A stretch of 32,318 nucleotides of DNA from Chloroflexota bacterium (GCA_016191955.1 JACPVC010000067.1:1-32318), one strand, 5' to 3'; counted from the stretch's first letter, positions 22,898 through 31,189 are shown. The notes: generated by a model from the sequence alone, not told the origin. Program-made: numbers and translations.

Positions 22898-23024
22898 AAG
22901 TGTTCCTGTTCATCTCCCAGTTTGGCAAATCTGCAAAGAACGCTCGGCATGATTATTGTAGTCTTCATCCTGTTCGCAATATTAAACCTGTCTTGCACTA
23001 ATCTTACAGAAAACTGACAAGGTT

Positions 23025-24392
23025 TTAGTCGTCCTCGTGGAATGCCTGCAGTGACAGCCGGTAGCCGCGATCCTTCTTCGTGGTGAGGAAAACTGGGTTC
23101 TTGGGTAACGGTTCGAACGTTTTCCTCAATCGGAAGATGGCAGTGTTGACCAGGTCTTCATATTGGAAGACATCGTCAGATGTAGCATCTCCGCCCTGTC
23201 CCTGGTTGACAAAGGGTAGGTAGGCTTTATTGTAAATATCGCGTTTGGAACAGTAGCGTCCTTCGTTCTTGTGGAGGTAGGAAAAGAACGCCAACTCCTC
23301 CTGCGACAGGGTGTATGGCAATTTCATCCCAACCACGATCTGACTTGTTTCCAGATTGAACCTGAGCCGCAGGGAAGACCGTTTACGGGCGGCAGTCCAT
23401 TCTGTTTCATCGAGTACCCATTCTCTCTTTTCCAGCCTGGAGAGACCTTCAGCGTTGTAGATTTCCCAGAAGGTAGCAAAAATGGGGCGGAAGTACTCCA
23501 GCCAACCACGTGGGGACATACCGCCGCATCCTTCCAGCCAGGGGAATAGTTGGTTGGCAGGGTAGATTTGATCTGCCCGCATCTGCCCATTATCCAGGGC
23601 GAAGCGAAGACGCCTCTCAATCATGGCCTGGAGTTGTTTCGCATCCCATGCAATGCGCGTCTCTGATGCTCGTTCCTTTCTTATAGCGGTGGTTTCCCCA
23701 AGCTCGCCTTCTAATTCGAGCGGAAGGAATATTTTCAGATGAAAATTGGGAATTTCAAAAAAAGATAATGTGGAGAGGATGGACTGCAAGATGTTGGTTG
23801 CTGTCTGTTTACGTGTCTCAGAGTTCAAATCAATCTGATCCACCATAACCCATAACCCGCCAGGGAAGCCGATTTGTTCCAGACTCTTGATCAGTTCGAC
23901 TGCGATCACATTGAGAGGCGTATTTTGATTCGTGAGACGTATTTTCAGCGACGGAACTTTTTTGGCGAGGATCGTCTTGTTTTCACTTGGCAGGAAGCGG
24001 TGAAGGAAATCGATCAGGAAACTATATTTTGCCCCATCTTCGGCGCGCTTCTTGAAATCATTGGGGAGTTCCTCAAGGACCTGGCACGCACAGGCGGAAA
24101 GTATGCTTGTAAATTGGGCGTTTGCCAGAACAGTGTTGGCAGGCTGTGGGTTTTCTGTGAAATCAGGTGTCCAGTGGACAGGTAGGCATTCCAACTGGTT
24201 ACGGGCATGCTCTTCTAATGCGAGCATAAGGGTGGTCTTGCCTGTGCCCGGTTTGGCGTAGATCAAATTGGAATGAGGTCCCTTGAAGAAATCGAAATCT
24301 GGCGGCGGGACAAAGGCATGTTGAACCAGCCAGGGCATTTCTGCCTCGGCGGTTTTGGTCATGAAAACGCTCAAGCCTTTGCCAGTGGTCAT
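23025..24392 (-). CDS. P-loop ATPase fused to OmpR/PhoB-type winged helix
   Basis: A 455-aa predicted ATP-dependent DNA-binding regulator. Walker A is KPGTGKTT (47-54) and Walker B LWVMVDQID. The shared motifs KIFLPLEL, TRIAWDAKQLQAMIERRL and MSPRGWLEYF follow. Residues about 365-450 form an OmpR-type winged helix: LSQEELAFFSYLHKNEGRYCSKRDIY, then NTAIFRLRKTFEP and TTKKDRGYRL, the usual end of trans_reg_C domains. The start is uncertain: M at 24392 has no ribosome binding site, whereas M19 (24338) has GAGG 5 nt upstream. It is the only clear DNA-binding member of the operon and so a candidate regulator of it. Confidence 0.83.
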   Translation of the reverse strand: MTTGKGLSVFMTKTAEAEMPWLVQHAFVPPPDFDFFKGPHSNLIYAKPGTGKTTLMLALEEHARNQLECLPVHWTPDFTENPQPANTVLANAQFTSILSACACQVLEELPNDFKKRAEDGAKYSFLIDFLHRFLPSENKTILAKKVPSLKIRLTNQNTPLNVIAVELIKSLEQIGFPGGLWVMVDQIDLNSETRKQTATNILQSILSTLSFFEIPNFHLKIFLPLELEGELGETTAIRKERASETRIAWDAKQLQAMIERRLRFALDNGQMRADQIYPANQLFPWLEGCGGMSPRGWLEYFRPIFATFWEIYNAEGLSRLEKREWVLDETEWTAARKRSSLRLRFNLETSQIVVGMKLPYTLSQEELAFFSYLHKNEGRYCSKRDIYNKAYLPFVNQGQGGDATSDDVFQYEDLVNTAIFRLRKTFEPLPKNPVFLTTKKDRGYRLSLQAFHEDD

Positions 24393-24474
24393 AGAATTAT
24401 GCTAATTGTACAGCCAAGTTGCTTCGAAGAAAACCAATGTGCAAATAAGAAACTTTACTTTTCTCGCCAGTTTA

Positions 24475-25679
24475 TCACTCACAATTCATTCCAGCCAATT
24501 GCAGACACCGCTGATGATAAGTGGATTTATTTCGATATATATCCGAGTTGTATTTCTCTCCCCAATCCTGATACATCTCAAACGCCGTACAGTGTAGTTT
24601 CCTCCACAGCTCCGGCTCGCGCATCTGGAGTTCCCTTTCAAACAGGTCTCGTGTACTCTCCTCCATGATCCAGTTCTTCTTCTCCTGATCCCAGTTCACC
24701 AATCCACCGAAGCCGACTTGGATCCGATTCAGTTCCAGAAACACACCCTTAACCCTGCTCTCATCCCATCCTACGCTGAGTTGCGGGTGTTTCTCAAATA
24801 AGAGAGCGATATCCGCCGGAAAAAATCCTTGCAGGATAGAGATCGCCTCCAGCATCGGGCGGTATCGTTCTTCGATTTTGTTTGTTTTCTTTATATTATC
24901 CAGCAATGAATGGACAGCCTGCGCTGCATTTGGAATGTCTAGTGGATCGCCAACTATGTGTTGCACCAGCTTCACGGTGTTTCCGGGGACGCCGTGTCCC
25001 AGTTTCATGACCTTTCCAGCCAATTTTCCCGACCCTGGTTTTAAGGATTCCATCTGCTTGCTGGTTATCTCCTCATCAAAGACAGAAAGAGGAAAAATAT
25101 TGAACGGCCTAGGACGCAGAGCAAAGTCGTTGAATATGGCAGGTTGCGATCTGCCTGCTGTGACTAAGACAGCACGGTTATTATTGTGAAGCAATTTCAC
25201 CAACAGGTACTCTTCAATCTCTTGTATATCCTTTTTAGAAGGAGCATTGACTTCATCCAACAAAAGGACTGGGAAAATCTGTTCATGCAAAGAAATAGCA
25301 CGCGTGATCATCGAAGCATATTCCCAGCGTGAAGCCAACGGCTCTTTCAAGACTGGATTAGCAAAAACTTTTTGAAACTTGCAAAATTCCTCATATACTG
25401 TTTTGAGGAATTCATCAACGAATCCTTGCTTAATACCTTTGAGTGCATTCAGGCGTACAAAGATCGGGGCAACGTTTCGTTTTTGTATTCTTCGGCAAGG
25501 AGAAGTGAATAGATTCTTTTCAACAAAGAACTTTTTCCGATTCCCAAAGGTCCTACGAAATGGAATACCCGCTCCTTCGAATCAAACGGCTTTCCCTTTA
25601 ACATGTCGGAAACCCTGTTTGTAACGAGACCAGTCTCGTAGTGGCGGTCGATGAAATTATCCGAGTCAAAGTCAGACAT
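24475..25679 (-). pseudogene. AAA/STAND-like ATPase, MSDF-type paralogue broken by one frameshift
   Basis: Two ORFs (25449-25679 and 24475-25350) are pieces of one gene homologous to 20301-21497. The first carries MSDFDSDNF, Walker A GPLGIGKS and ends ...EEYKNETLPRSLYA-stop. Reading the adjacent frame from the A-run gives EEYK then VAPIFVRLNALKGIKQGF, running in frame to the second ORF with Walker B VLLLDEVN and VTAGRSQP. One missing A in the run at plus 25480-25484 (five T on the plus strand; six would restore the frame) explains everything. The restored protein would be about 401 aa versus 398 for the paralogue. It may be a real pseudogene, a phase-variable tract, or a sequencing error. It starts 3 nt after the membrane ATPase gene. 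Confidence 0.85.
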
Positions 25680-25682
25680 GGT

Positions 25683-28010
25683 TCACTTCTTTCCTGCAAG
25701 ACCAGAGAGCACCTGGTCAAAATCGCTCTTCTTCAAAGTTTCCCCGTCTTGAATCTGTAGCCCATCCATATAGTCCATCAGGCGAAGGAGAAGCCTCACT
25801 AGTCGACGCGGCGAAGAATCCGCCGCCTGAACCAGATTCCCAGCAGGGTTATCCACGCTCCTATCCCACAGGGTCTCGAACTTATATTTCATTTTCCTAT
25901 TCAGCAGTTTCATCAACTGGTCGTTATTCCAGGTCAGGTCGCCAGCATGGCGGATGCCGCCAAGATCACCGACTGCTTCTTTTGCAGTGAGAGGAGCAAA
26001 AATATTAACGGCTACATTCTGCCTGGATAGTGACACCGCCAGTCCTGCCATCTCTTTTATCTTATTAACCACATCTTCACGAGGTGAGGAAGCGGGGATG
26101 TCCCACAAAAAACAGATTTGGTCGAATCCAGACGGGTACGCAAAATTGAGAAAACTAAGCATCTCATCCTTGGTCATTTTCGTTAGAGTTTTCGACGGCT
26201 TGAACTTTCTGATGTATTCAATCACCTGCTCGATGTCAGTGATGCTGCTGTTTATGGAAGAACTATAGAGATTGAAACGCAATGTCTCCAAATTACGGGC
26301 ATGCCACAACATTAGCCTTCCCATTGCGGTTTTTCGGGAATCAGAGGAGGTAATGAACTTCCGCGGGTTATCGGCGGTGAAATTGATCAGAGCGCGGGCA
26401 ATCGTTCCCATGCTCCAATCTTTTAATTCCACTCCCGATTCGTAAGGTGCGTATACTGGAAAGACGTCTGCTTTTGTTGATGTTGTATATTGATCCATCA
26501 GCCATAAAGTAGAGGATGTCTTCCCCATTCCCTCCCCGCCGAATACGATCAGCGTATCGGGTTTTTTGATCTGCCCGAAAACAGGAAGTTCCATCACCGA
26601 CTGTTTTGACCGATCCTCCAACTCCGCATATTCAGAACCCAGCGAGAAATTGGCGTCCACCGGTTCAGAAAAACATGCAAACAGCCAGCGCAGAACCTTA
26701 TCTGGTAATTTTCTTTCCCTGCCCGATTCTATTTTCCGCCAATCAGTATCCGGTATCAAAACTTCGAATATCGTGGTTGCGGATCTATCGTCAGGGAAAT
26801 TTCTTCTATGATCTTCAATAATGTCGTGGATATTGGCGTCACGAAGCAATTGTCCACCTTCTTCAGGTGCAAAATTATTGAAAATTATAGGCAGATTTTC
26901 GTGCTGAATAGCAAAATCATGAAGCATATCTGTAACGAGTGGTTTCAACTCGTTCCAGCGCTTGCTCACGGTCAGCAAACATTGTGCTTCTTCCTCTGTC
27001 AGAGGATGGTTTTTACGATCATCTTTGCAAACTAATTTGCAGAATGGAGCGAGCGACCGCGAATGATAAAAGTTGTCCACTTGCCCATACGAATTAGACA
27101 CGTCACAAACCGCATGCAAAACCTCTGCTGCTCGTTTCGCGTCAAAGTAGTGATTTCTGCTTTTGAGATGTTCCAGAATGATCTGCTGTAATTTGTCTTC
27201 CCAGCCAAATGTTTCCACCATTTTTTTCTTAAGCGAAAATTCCGAGTCTTCCGCTTCATCGCGATCCAGCTTTGAAAAACCATCCAGTGTATCAACGGGG
27301 TTTTCTTTCCATTGTTCACGGAACTCATTCTTTCTTTTTTCTCGATCTTCCCTGGAACGATCCTGTTGTGTTTTCGTATATTGCATCACTAGTGTCCCAG
27401 CCCCGGAAAGTAAACTGGCAATAAAGAGAATCATTGCATTTCTCTCGTTTGCCGGATCGTTGACAATGGATTGGAGGGCTATCCAGGAAATTGTTTCTAC
27501 TCCAATTTCAACTGTTACAGAATCCTGCATTTGCAGCGAGGTAATCACGACGTTCTTGCGAACCAATAATTTCCGTCCGTGTTCCGACCGGGCGTTGACC
27601 AGGCTGATCTTGATTTCTTCCGGTTCCATGTCATTGCCTGAGCCTGAGGAAATCGCCTCCAGTTGGGTACTATATTCCTGTGCTTTTGGTTGTTTAACAA
27701 TAAGCCCCGGGGGAATATCAATTGTGAAAGTAGCCTGGTCTCCGTTTGGGTTGCCAGCGAGGATCAATATCATCTCTGTGGATTTATTGTCCCCTAGGAT
27801 CAGATTGGGGTATATCACCCGCAGAGTTTGTCCATTGGTTAATTCTATTTTTTCAGTTTCTATTGAGTACGTTTGAAATGGGATATAGAAGGTCACTAGG
27901 GACCAAAGGGTCAACGCCACAATTGAAAATACTGCAACAAAGAAAGAAGCGACTAGAAACCCTTTTTCCAGCCAGGCAGATAGCTTCCAAGATGATAGAA
28001 ATTTTTTCAT
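25683..28010 (-). CDS. Membrane-anchored P-loop ATPase with extracytoplasmic domain
   Basis: A 775-aa protein. A first transmembrane helix is at about 17-42 (LVASFFVAVFSIVALTLW), an extracytoplasmic beta-rich domain at about 45-185, and a second helix near 190-210 (NAMILFIASLLSGAGTLV). A charged coiled-coil-like linker and a helical region lead to the cytoplasmic ATPase with Walker A FGGEGMGKTS (about 490-499) and a Walker B-like QICFLWDIP. The family motifs VNIFAPLTAKEA, LTWNNDQLMKLLNRK and SSPRRLVRLL follow. It therefore joins an outside sensor to a P-loop output and is a good candidate for the system's input. AGGGGGAG precedes the ATG, which also overlaps the stop of a 19-codon upstream ORF. 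It is the first large gene of the operon. Confidence 0.83.
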   Translation of the reverse strand: MKKFLSSWKLSAWLEKGFLVASFFVAVFSIVALTLWSLVTFYIPFQTYSIETEKIELTNGQTLRVIYPNLILGDNKSTEMILILAGNPNGDQATFTIDIPPGLIVKQPKAQEYSTQLEAISSGSGNDMEPEEIKISLVNARSEHGRKLLVRKNVVITSLQMQDSVTVEIGVETISWIALQSIVNDPANERNAMILFIASLLSGAGTLVMQYTKTQQDRSREDREKRKNEFREQWKENPVDTLDGFSKLDRDEAEDSEFSLKKKMVETFGWEDKLQQIILEHLKSRNHYFDAKRAAEVLHAVCDVSNSYGQVDNFYHSRSLAPFCKLVCKDDRKNHPLTEEEAQCLLTVSKRWNELKPLVTDMLHDFAIQHENLPIIFNNFAPEEGGQLLRDANIHDIIEDHRRNFPDDRSATTIFEVLIPDTDWRKIESGRERKLPDKVLRWLFACFSEPVDANFSLGSEYAELEDRSKQSVMELPVFGQIKKPDTLIVFGGEGMGKTSSTLWLMDQYTTSTKADVFPVYAPYESGVELKDWSMGTIARALINFTADNPRKFITSSDSRKTAMGRLMLWHARNLETLRFNLYSSSINSSITDIEQVIEYIRKFKPSKTLTKMTKDEMLSFLNFAYPSGFDQICFLWDIPASSPREDVVNKIKEMAGLAVSLSRQNVAVNIFAPLTAKEAVGDLGGIRHAGDLTWNNDQLMKLLNRKMKYKFETLWDRSVDNPAGNLVQAADSSPRRLVRLLLRLMDYMDGLQIQDGETLKKSDFDQVLSGLAGKK

Positions 28011-28066
28011 AACTCCCCCTTTGCAATTCTTGCGTCGGGCGTCATCTTACTATCATTATTCAGCAT
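28007..28066 (-). CDS. Possible 19-aa upstream ORF coupled to the membrane ATPase gene
   Basis: A 19-codon ORF (MLNNDSKMTPDARIAKGEL) starts 7 nt after GGGGAG and ends in TGA overlapping the ATG of the membrane ATPase (ATGA). Its own ribosome binding site lies between the arms of a small palindrome (CAACT-TGGGG-AGTTG). The overlap and strong site suggest real translation and coupling. It could be a regulatory leader peptide or, more speculatively, a substrate of the radical SAM enzyme. No homologue is known to me. Confidence 0.45.
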   Translation of the reverse strand: MLNNDSKMTPDARIAKGEL

Positions 28067-28290
28067 GTTACAACTCCCCAAGTTGGGTGGTGAATGGATA
28101 TGTTGCCGGCTCCTGGCACGCCTGTCCTAACTTTGAAACTATTATATATCAATTCAACCGCAAAGCAGGCACATCAAATCCATGTCAGATTCCTGTCAGA
28201 TAGCGGATAGAAAAGTTCAATCCAAACGTCCGATTCGAACCGCTAATCCCCTGTAAACTATAGTCAACTCAGGTAACAAGAAAGGAAGTG

Positions 28291-28356
28291 ATGCCTATTG
28301 CAAATGACCTAATTGAGCACCCTGCATCCCACCAATTATTGGAAAGTTATCTTTGA
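28291..28356 (+). CDS. Possible 21-aa small ORF
   Basis: The ATG follows AAGAAAGGAAGTG, a good ribosome binding site, and the 21-codon ORF (MPIANDLIEHP...) ends TGA. The last T of its CTT codon and its TGA form a TTGA overlap with a second tiny frame starting TTG at 28353, which runs 20 codons to TAA at 28413-28415. A strong terminator lies 80 nt further on, so the transcript would be short: a leader peptide, toxin, RiPP precursor or chance ORF. No homology is recognised. Confidence 0.35.
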   Translation: MPIANDLIEHPASHQLLESYL

Positions 28357-28496
28357 AAACGAAAGGAGATTTAGTCAAACAAATCAGAGGATCGTCTCGG
28401 GCTAATGATAAATAATTGAGAGGAAGTCGCCCCAGGTGACTGGTGCCTCAAACAAAAATATAAAATCTGCCTTGTAGCTCGACCCTCTTGTATATA

Positions 28497-28535
28497 GGCA
28501 CAGATAGACAGTTTGTCATCTGTGCCTTTTGTTTT
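28497..28535 (+). terminator. Intrinsic terminator within the intergenic region
   Basis: GGCACAGAT pairs with ATCTGTGCC, and the stem continues inward as GACA-GTT-TGTC with one bulged A, followed by TTTTGTTTT. It lies upstream of the 28726 gene on the same strand and downstream of the tiny ORFs. It therefore ends a short independent transcript or acts as an attenuator for 28726. Confidence 0.85.
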
Positions 28536-28725
28536 GTGGGACAGGGCGCTTTGCAAATACGATAATTTTTCTGTCAGATTGCCGTCATTCCTCAAAATGA
28601 TTTTGTAAGTATTGATTAAGAAAGATTCAATCCGAGCGCATGTTAGCTGAAATTTATGATAGCTCGATACATGTAACAATATTAGCGACAAACAAACTTC
28701 CGCATTTGCGGAGAAAAGGAGAAAC

Positions 28726-29421
28726 ATGTATCAGCAATATCCAAACCCAATCACATCAGCCGCCAAATGGATCTTCTTCGGCTTCTTCGGGATTATCCTG
28801 ATGGGATTTCTATTAGGGGCGAATCTCAAGGAAGCTACCTGGCTCAATTCCGGAATCGCGGCCGCCCAAGCTGAGAAGACAAGGATGGAGACCGCCCATC
28901 AAAGTGAAATGAATAAATTGCAAGAGCAATTGACTGCAGCGCAAACTGACGCCGAAATTCAGCGGATTAGAAGGGAACAGGAACGACTGAACGCTCAGCA
29001 TGCGCACGATCTCCAGGTCTTGAATCAGGATATCGCGAATCGTCAGCGCTGGGCAGATTTCAAGATCAACGCTGCAACTATTTTGAGCATTGGAGCTGGG
29101 GTTTTAGCAGCCCTCAGTATCTTTACCCTGGTTGTGGCGAAGTCGGTTGCAATGGTACGCGCTGTTCCGAGTGCAGTGCCTGTTATCCCTGCACGCCGGA
29201 CTGTCCCTGAAATCCAGAAAATTCCCTCAGTGCCGGAGCGAGAACCATATGATCCCTGGGCTTCGCCAGATTATCGCCGGCAACAACGCGATGCGGCAAA
29301 AAAGGAAGAACGGAAAGAGCGTGAAGAAGTGCAAGCACTTGCAAATCGGATGAAATCATTTAGTGATCCTGCGCGGATGAGTAGCGCCGAGTATTACAAA
29401 CATCCGTTGGCTGGTGATTGA
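28726..29421 (+). CDS. Two-TM coiled-coil membrane protein of unknown function
   Basis: A 231-aa protein. A transmembrane helix at about 13-31 (AKWIFFGFFGIILMGFLLGA) is followed by a long Gln/Glu-rich coiled coil (about 40-110) with many QAEKT/QLTAAQ-type heptads, then a second helix at about 115-142 (ILSIGAGVLAALSIFTLVVA). The last 90 residues are Pro-rich, then highly charged (KKEERKEREEVQALANRMKS). AAAGGAGAAAC gives a strong ribosome binding site. I do not recognise the family. It is divergent from the ATPase operon and could scaffold the membrane ATPase, but only proximity suggests this. Confidence 0.75.
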   Translation: MYQQYPNPITSAAKWIFFGFFGIILMGFLLGANLKEATWLNSGIAAAQAEKTRMETAHQSEMNKLQEQLTAAQTDAEIQRIRREQERLNAQHAHDLQVLNQDIANRQRWADFKINAATILSIGAGVLAALSIFTLVVAKSVAMVRAVPSAVPVIPARRTVPEIQKIPSVPEREPYDPWASPDYRRQQRDAAKKEERKEREEVQALANRMKSFSDPARMSSAEYYKHPLAGD

Positions 29422-29590
29422 ATTAAGCCTACCGAGTCAGGGTCGCGGTTTACAAAGCACCTCCTCCTGCCTCGCAAGCATGAAAATCTGAAATGAAGGA
29501 GAAAAAGGCGTATTAGGTCTAGCCATCCAACATAAATACAAATGAATAACAGGAGGCAAAACTACAAATAAATAAATTAAACAAATCCAT

Positions 29591-29629
29591 AAAAGATGAC
29601 CTTGTGTAAAAGAGGTCATCTTTTTATCA
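29591..29629. terminator. Bidirectional intrinsic terminator
   Basis: AAAAGATGACCT (29591-29602) pairs with AGGTCATCTTTT (29613-29624) and is followed by further T residues. It separates the convergent coiled-coil protein gene and the quinate 5-dehydrogenase-like gene. The 170 nt before it (29422-29590) contain no ORF with a usable ribosome binding site. Confidence 0.85.
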
Positions 29630-30517
29630 AAAATGCATCACACTCGGCTTCAACCCCAACTCATCGATCAACCCGTTCAACTCCTCATCCGTCAGCCTGC
29701 GCCCTTTTCCTGCGTAAGCGGTGAGCATGGCTTCGGTGGTGTTTGTGCCGAAGGAACGCCCGTCGTATCTTGGCGTGGTGGTAATGACAGTTTCCACGCC
29801 GCGTTCTTTGAGCAAGGCGATATTCTCTTCGGTGGTAGTGTTCGTGACTACGGTCTTGCCCGCCAGACTCTTCGGCATGTACTTGCGCATGAAGAGGAAA
29901 TCCCCGGCTATTAAATCTGACTCTTCAAAATATTTGACATACTTCGGCTCGTGCTCGGCGCCATCACTGCCGTAGAAGATCATGCTCATGGGGAAGTGAC
30001 TGACAATGGGCAGCATGACTCGTGCAACTCGTTTAAAGGATGGGATTCCATATAAAGGAATTGGTACACCCAACGCCACCATCAAATCCCCCGAAACGAT
30101 TTGATCTGAGACTTCGGCAACGGCTTCTGCAAGTCCGAGTCTGTCCACAGCGACGGGGATGAATGCTTGTTTGAAACGAATATTTCCCAGCTCTGCTTTT
30201 GCTAGTTCAAAGACGCGCCGTTCGAGGGTGTGTTTGAGTCCGCGACCGTCACAGAGTGGAGTCTGTTTGACGCCAGAGACAAGCTTGAGCGCGGCATGAA
30301 GCGGGTATTCCTTTTCATCCAAACGGAGATACAAATCTACGCCGCCTACGCCGAAGGCATCCACTTTGCCGTCGAGGTCAAGATACATCTGACGCGCCTT
30401 TTCCACATCACCATCTGTGCCGATGCGTTCGACTTGGATTTCCACGCCATTGAGATTGACAATTACGCTCTTATCGCGCTTTGAACTCCCTAAGCTGATT
30501 CCCACCGCATGTTTCAT
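29627..30517 (-). CDS. Conserved protein of the family commonly annotated quinate 5-dehydrogenase
   Basis: A 296-aa cytoplasmic protein starting MKHAVGISLGSSKRDKSV. The pattern ERIGTDGDVEKA, DGKVDAFGVGGVDLYL, DGRGLKHTLERRV and TNTTTEENIALLKERGV matches my recollection of a conserved family that public databases label quinate 5-dehydrogenase, found in Chloroflexota and Firmicutes. The biochemical assignment is doubtful because I see no classic glycine-rich NAD-binding motif near the N-terminus as in shikimate/quinate dehydrogenases. GGGAG lies 6 nt before the ATG. It follows the MBL-fold gene on the same strand, separated by a 19-bp dispersed repeat, and ends at a terminator. Confidence 0.75.
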   Translation of the reverse strand: MKHAVGISLGSSKRDKSVIVNLNGVEIQVERIGTDGDVEKARQMYLDLDGKVDAFGVGGVDLYLRLDEKEYPLHAALKLVSGVKQTPLCDGRGLKHTLERRVFELAKAELGNIRFKQAFIPVAVDRLGLAEAVAEVSDQIVSGDLMVALGVPIPLYGIPSFKRVARVMLPIVSHFPMSMIFYGSDGAEHEPKYVKYFEESDLIAGDFLFMRKYMPKSLAGKTVVTNTTTEENIALLKERGVETVITTTPRYDGRSFGTNTTEAMLTAYAGKGRRLTDEELNGLIDELGLKPSVMHF

Positions 30518-30532
30518 TTTCGCTCCCGTTTT

Positions 30533-30551
30533 TTACGCATTACGTATCACG
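30533..30551 (-). repeat. Second copy of the 19-bp dispersed repeat (see 7712)
   Basis: TTACGCATTACGTATCACG is the exact reverse complement of 7712-7730. Related ACGAACTACGCACTTACG sequence follows directly, adjoining the stop codon of the MBL-fold gene, just as the first copy adjoins the end of the RlmB gene. Confidence 0.65.
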
Positions 30552-30553
30552 AA

Positions 30554-31189
30554 CTACGCACTTACGAACGGATTGAATTGTTTCTCATGCCCAACTGTCG
30601 TTTCAGGACCATGACCGGAAAGCAGGCGGGTTTCATCGGGCAGGGTGTAAATCTGCGAGCGGATGCTGTTCTCCAGCGTCGCAAAGTCGCCGCCGGGCAG
30701 GTCGGTGCGACCGACGCTTTCGTTGAAGATCAAGTCGCCGCAGAAGCAAATGTTTTCTTTGGGAACGTACAACACGCAATGCCCGCGCGTGTGCCCCGGC
30801 GTAAAGCGGACTTCGAACTCATTCGAGCCAAGCAAAAGTTTCATGCCGTGAACGAAGTCAATCGTCGGTTCGGGACCCGGGTCTATATCCAAGCCAAAGA
30901 CTGCGCCGCCGCCCCCCGCCCGCCAGAGGACATGGTCATCGGGATGCAGCGCCACATGTGGGAGCGGGTTCAGCGCATCGGCAATTGCCGCCGCGCCGCC
31001 AATATGATCGAAGTGGGCATGCGTGTACCAGAGATGACCGATGCGCCAGCCGCGCTTCTGTGCCTCCGTCAGAATGATGTGACCATCCCATGAAGGGTCG
31101 ATGACCGCTGCTTCTTTTGTCTCAGGGTCGGCGACGAGATAGGTGTTGGTTGTGGCAGGTCCGAGTGTGAACGAAATGATCTCAAACAT
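30554..31189 (-). CDS. MBL-fold metallo-hydrolase (glyoxalase II-like)
   Basis: A 211-aa cytoplasmic metallo-beta-lactamase-fold hydrolase. The metal-binding motif THAHFDH is followed by FTPGHTRGHCV, CGDLIFNESVGRTDLPGGD and SGHGPETTVGHEK, all characteristic of the hydroxyacylglutathione hydrolase-like (GloB/YcbL) subgroup and likely binding two metal ions. The C-terminal substrate-binding domain of true glyoxalase II is absent (family about 250 aa), as in the short YcbL type. The ribosome binding site is weak (AGAAAGACAT). It starts 13 nt after the MFS gene, suggesting one transcript. Confidence 0.93.
   Translation of the reverse strand: MFEIISFTLGPATTNTYLVADPETKEAAVIDPSWDGHIILTEAQKRGWRIGHLWYTHAHFDHIGGAAAIADALNPLPHVALHPDDHVLWRAGGGGAVFGLDIDPGPEPTIDFVHGMKLLLGSNEFEVRFTPGHTRGHCVLYVPKENICFCGDLIFNESVGRTDLPGGDFATLENSIRSQIYTLPDETRLLSGHGPETTVGHEKQFNPFVSA

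Larger units (their letters stand above)
28067..28725. other. 659-nt intergenic region between the ATPase operon and a divergent membrane protein gene
   Basis: This AT-rich gap holds a minus-strand TATAAT (plus 28141-28146) with no clear -35, which could serve the ATPase operon with a leader of about 130 nt. It also holds two overlapping tiny plus-strand ORFs (28291-28356 and 28353-28415) and a strong plus-strand terminator at 28497-28530. The 118-codon minus-strand ORF across 28371-28727 has no ribosome binding site or family resemblance and is not called. Confidence 0.5.

Noticed and set aside
25470-25490. Programmed -1 frameshift in the broken ATPase
   Set aside because: The zero-frame heptamer is C-AAA-AAC, not a canonical X-XXY-YYZ slippery site, and no downstream stimulatory stem was seen; a lost A is simpler.
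28371-28727. Minus-strand 118-aa ORF in the intergenic region
   Set aside because: It has no ribosome binding site, no family resemblance, and overlaps a strong terminator and the start of the 28726 gene.
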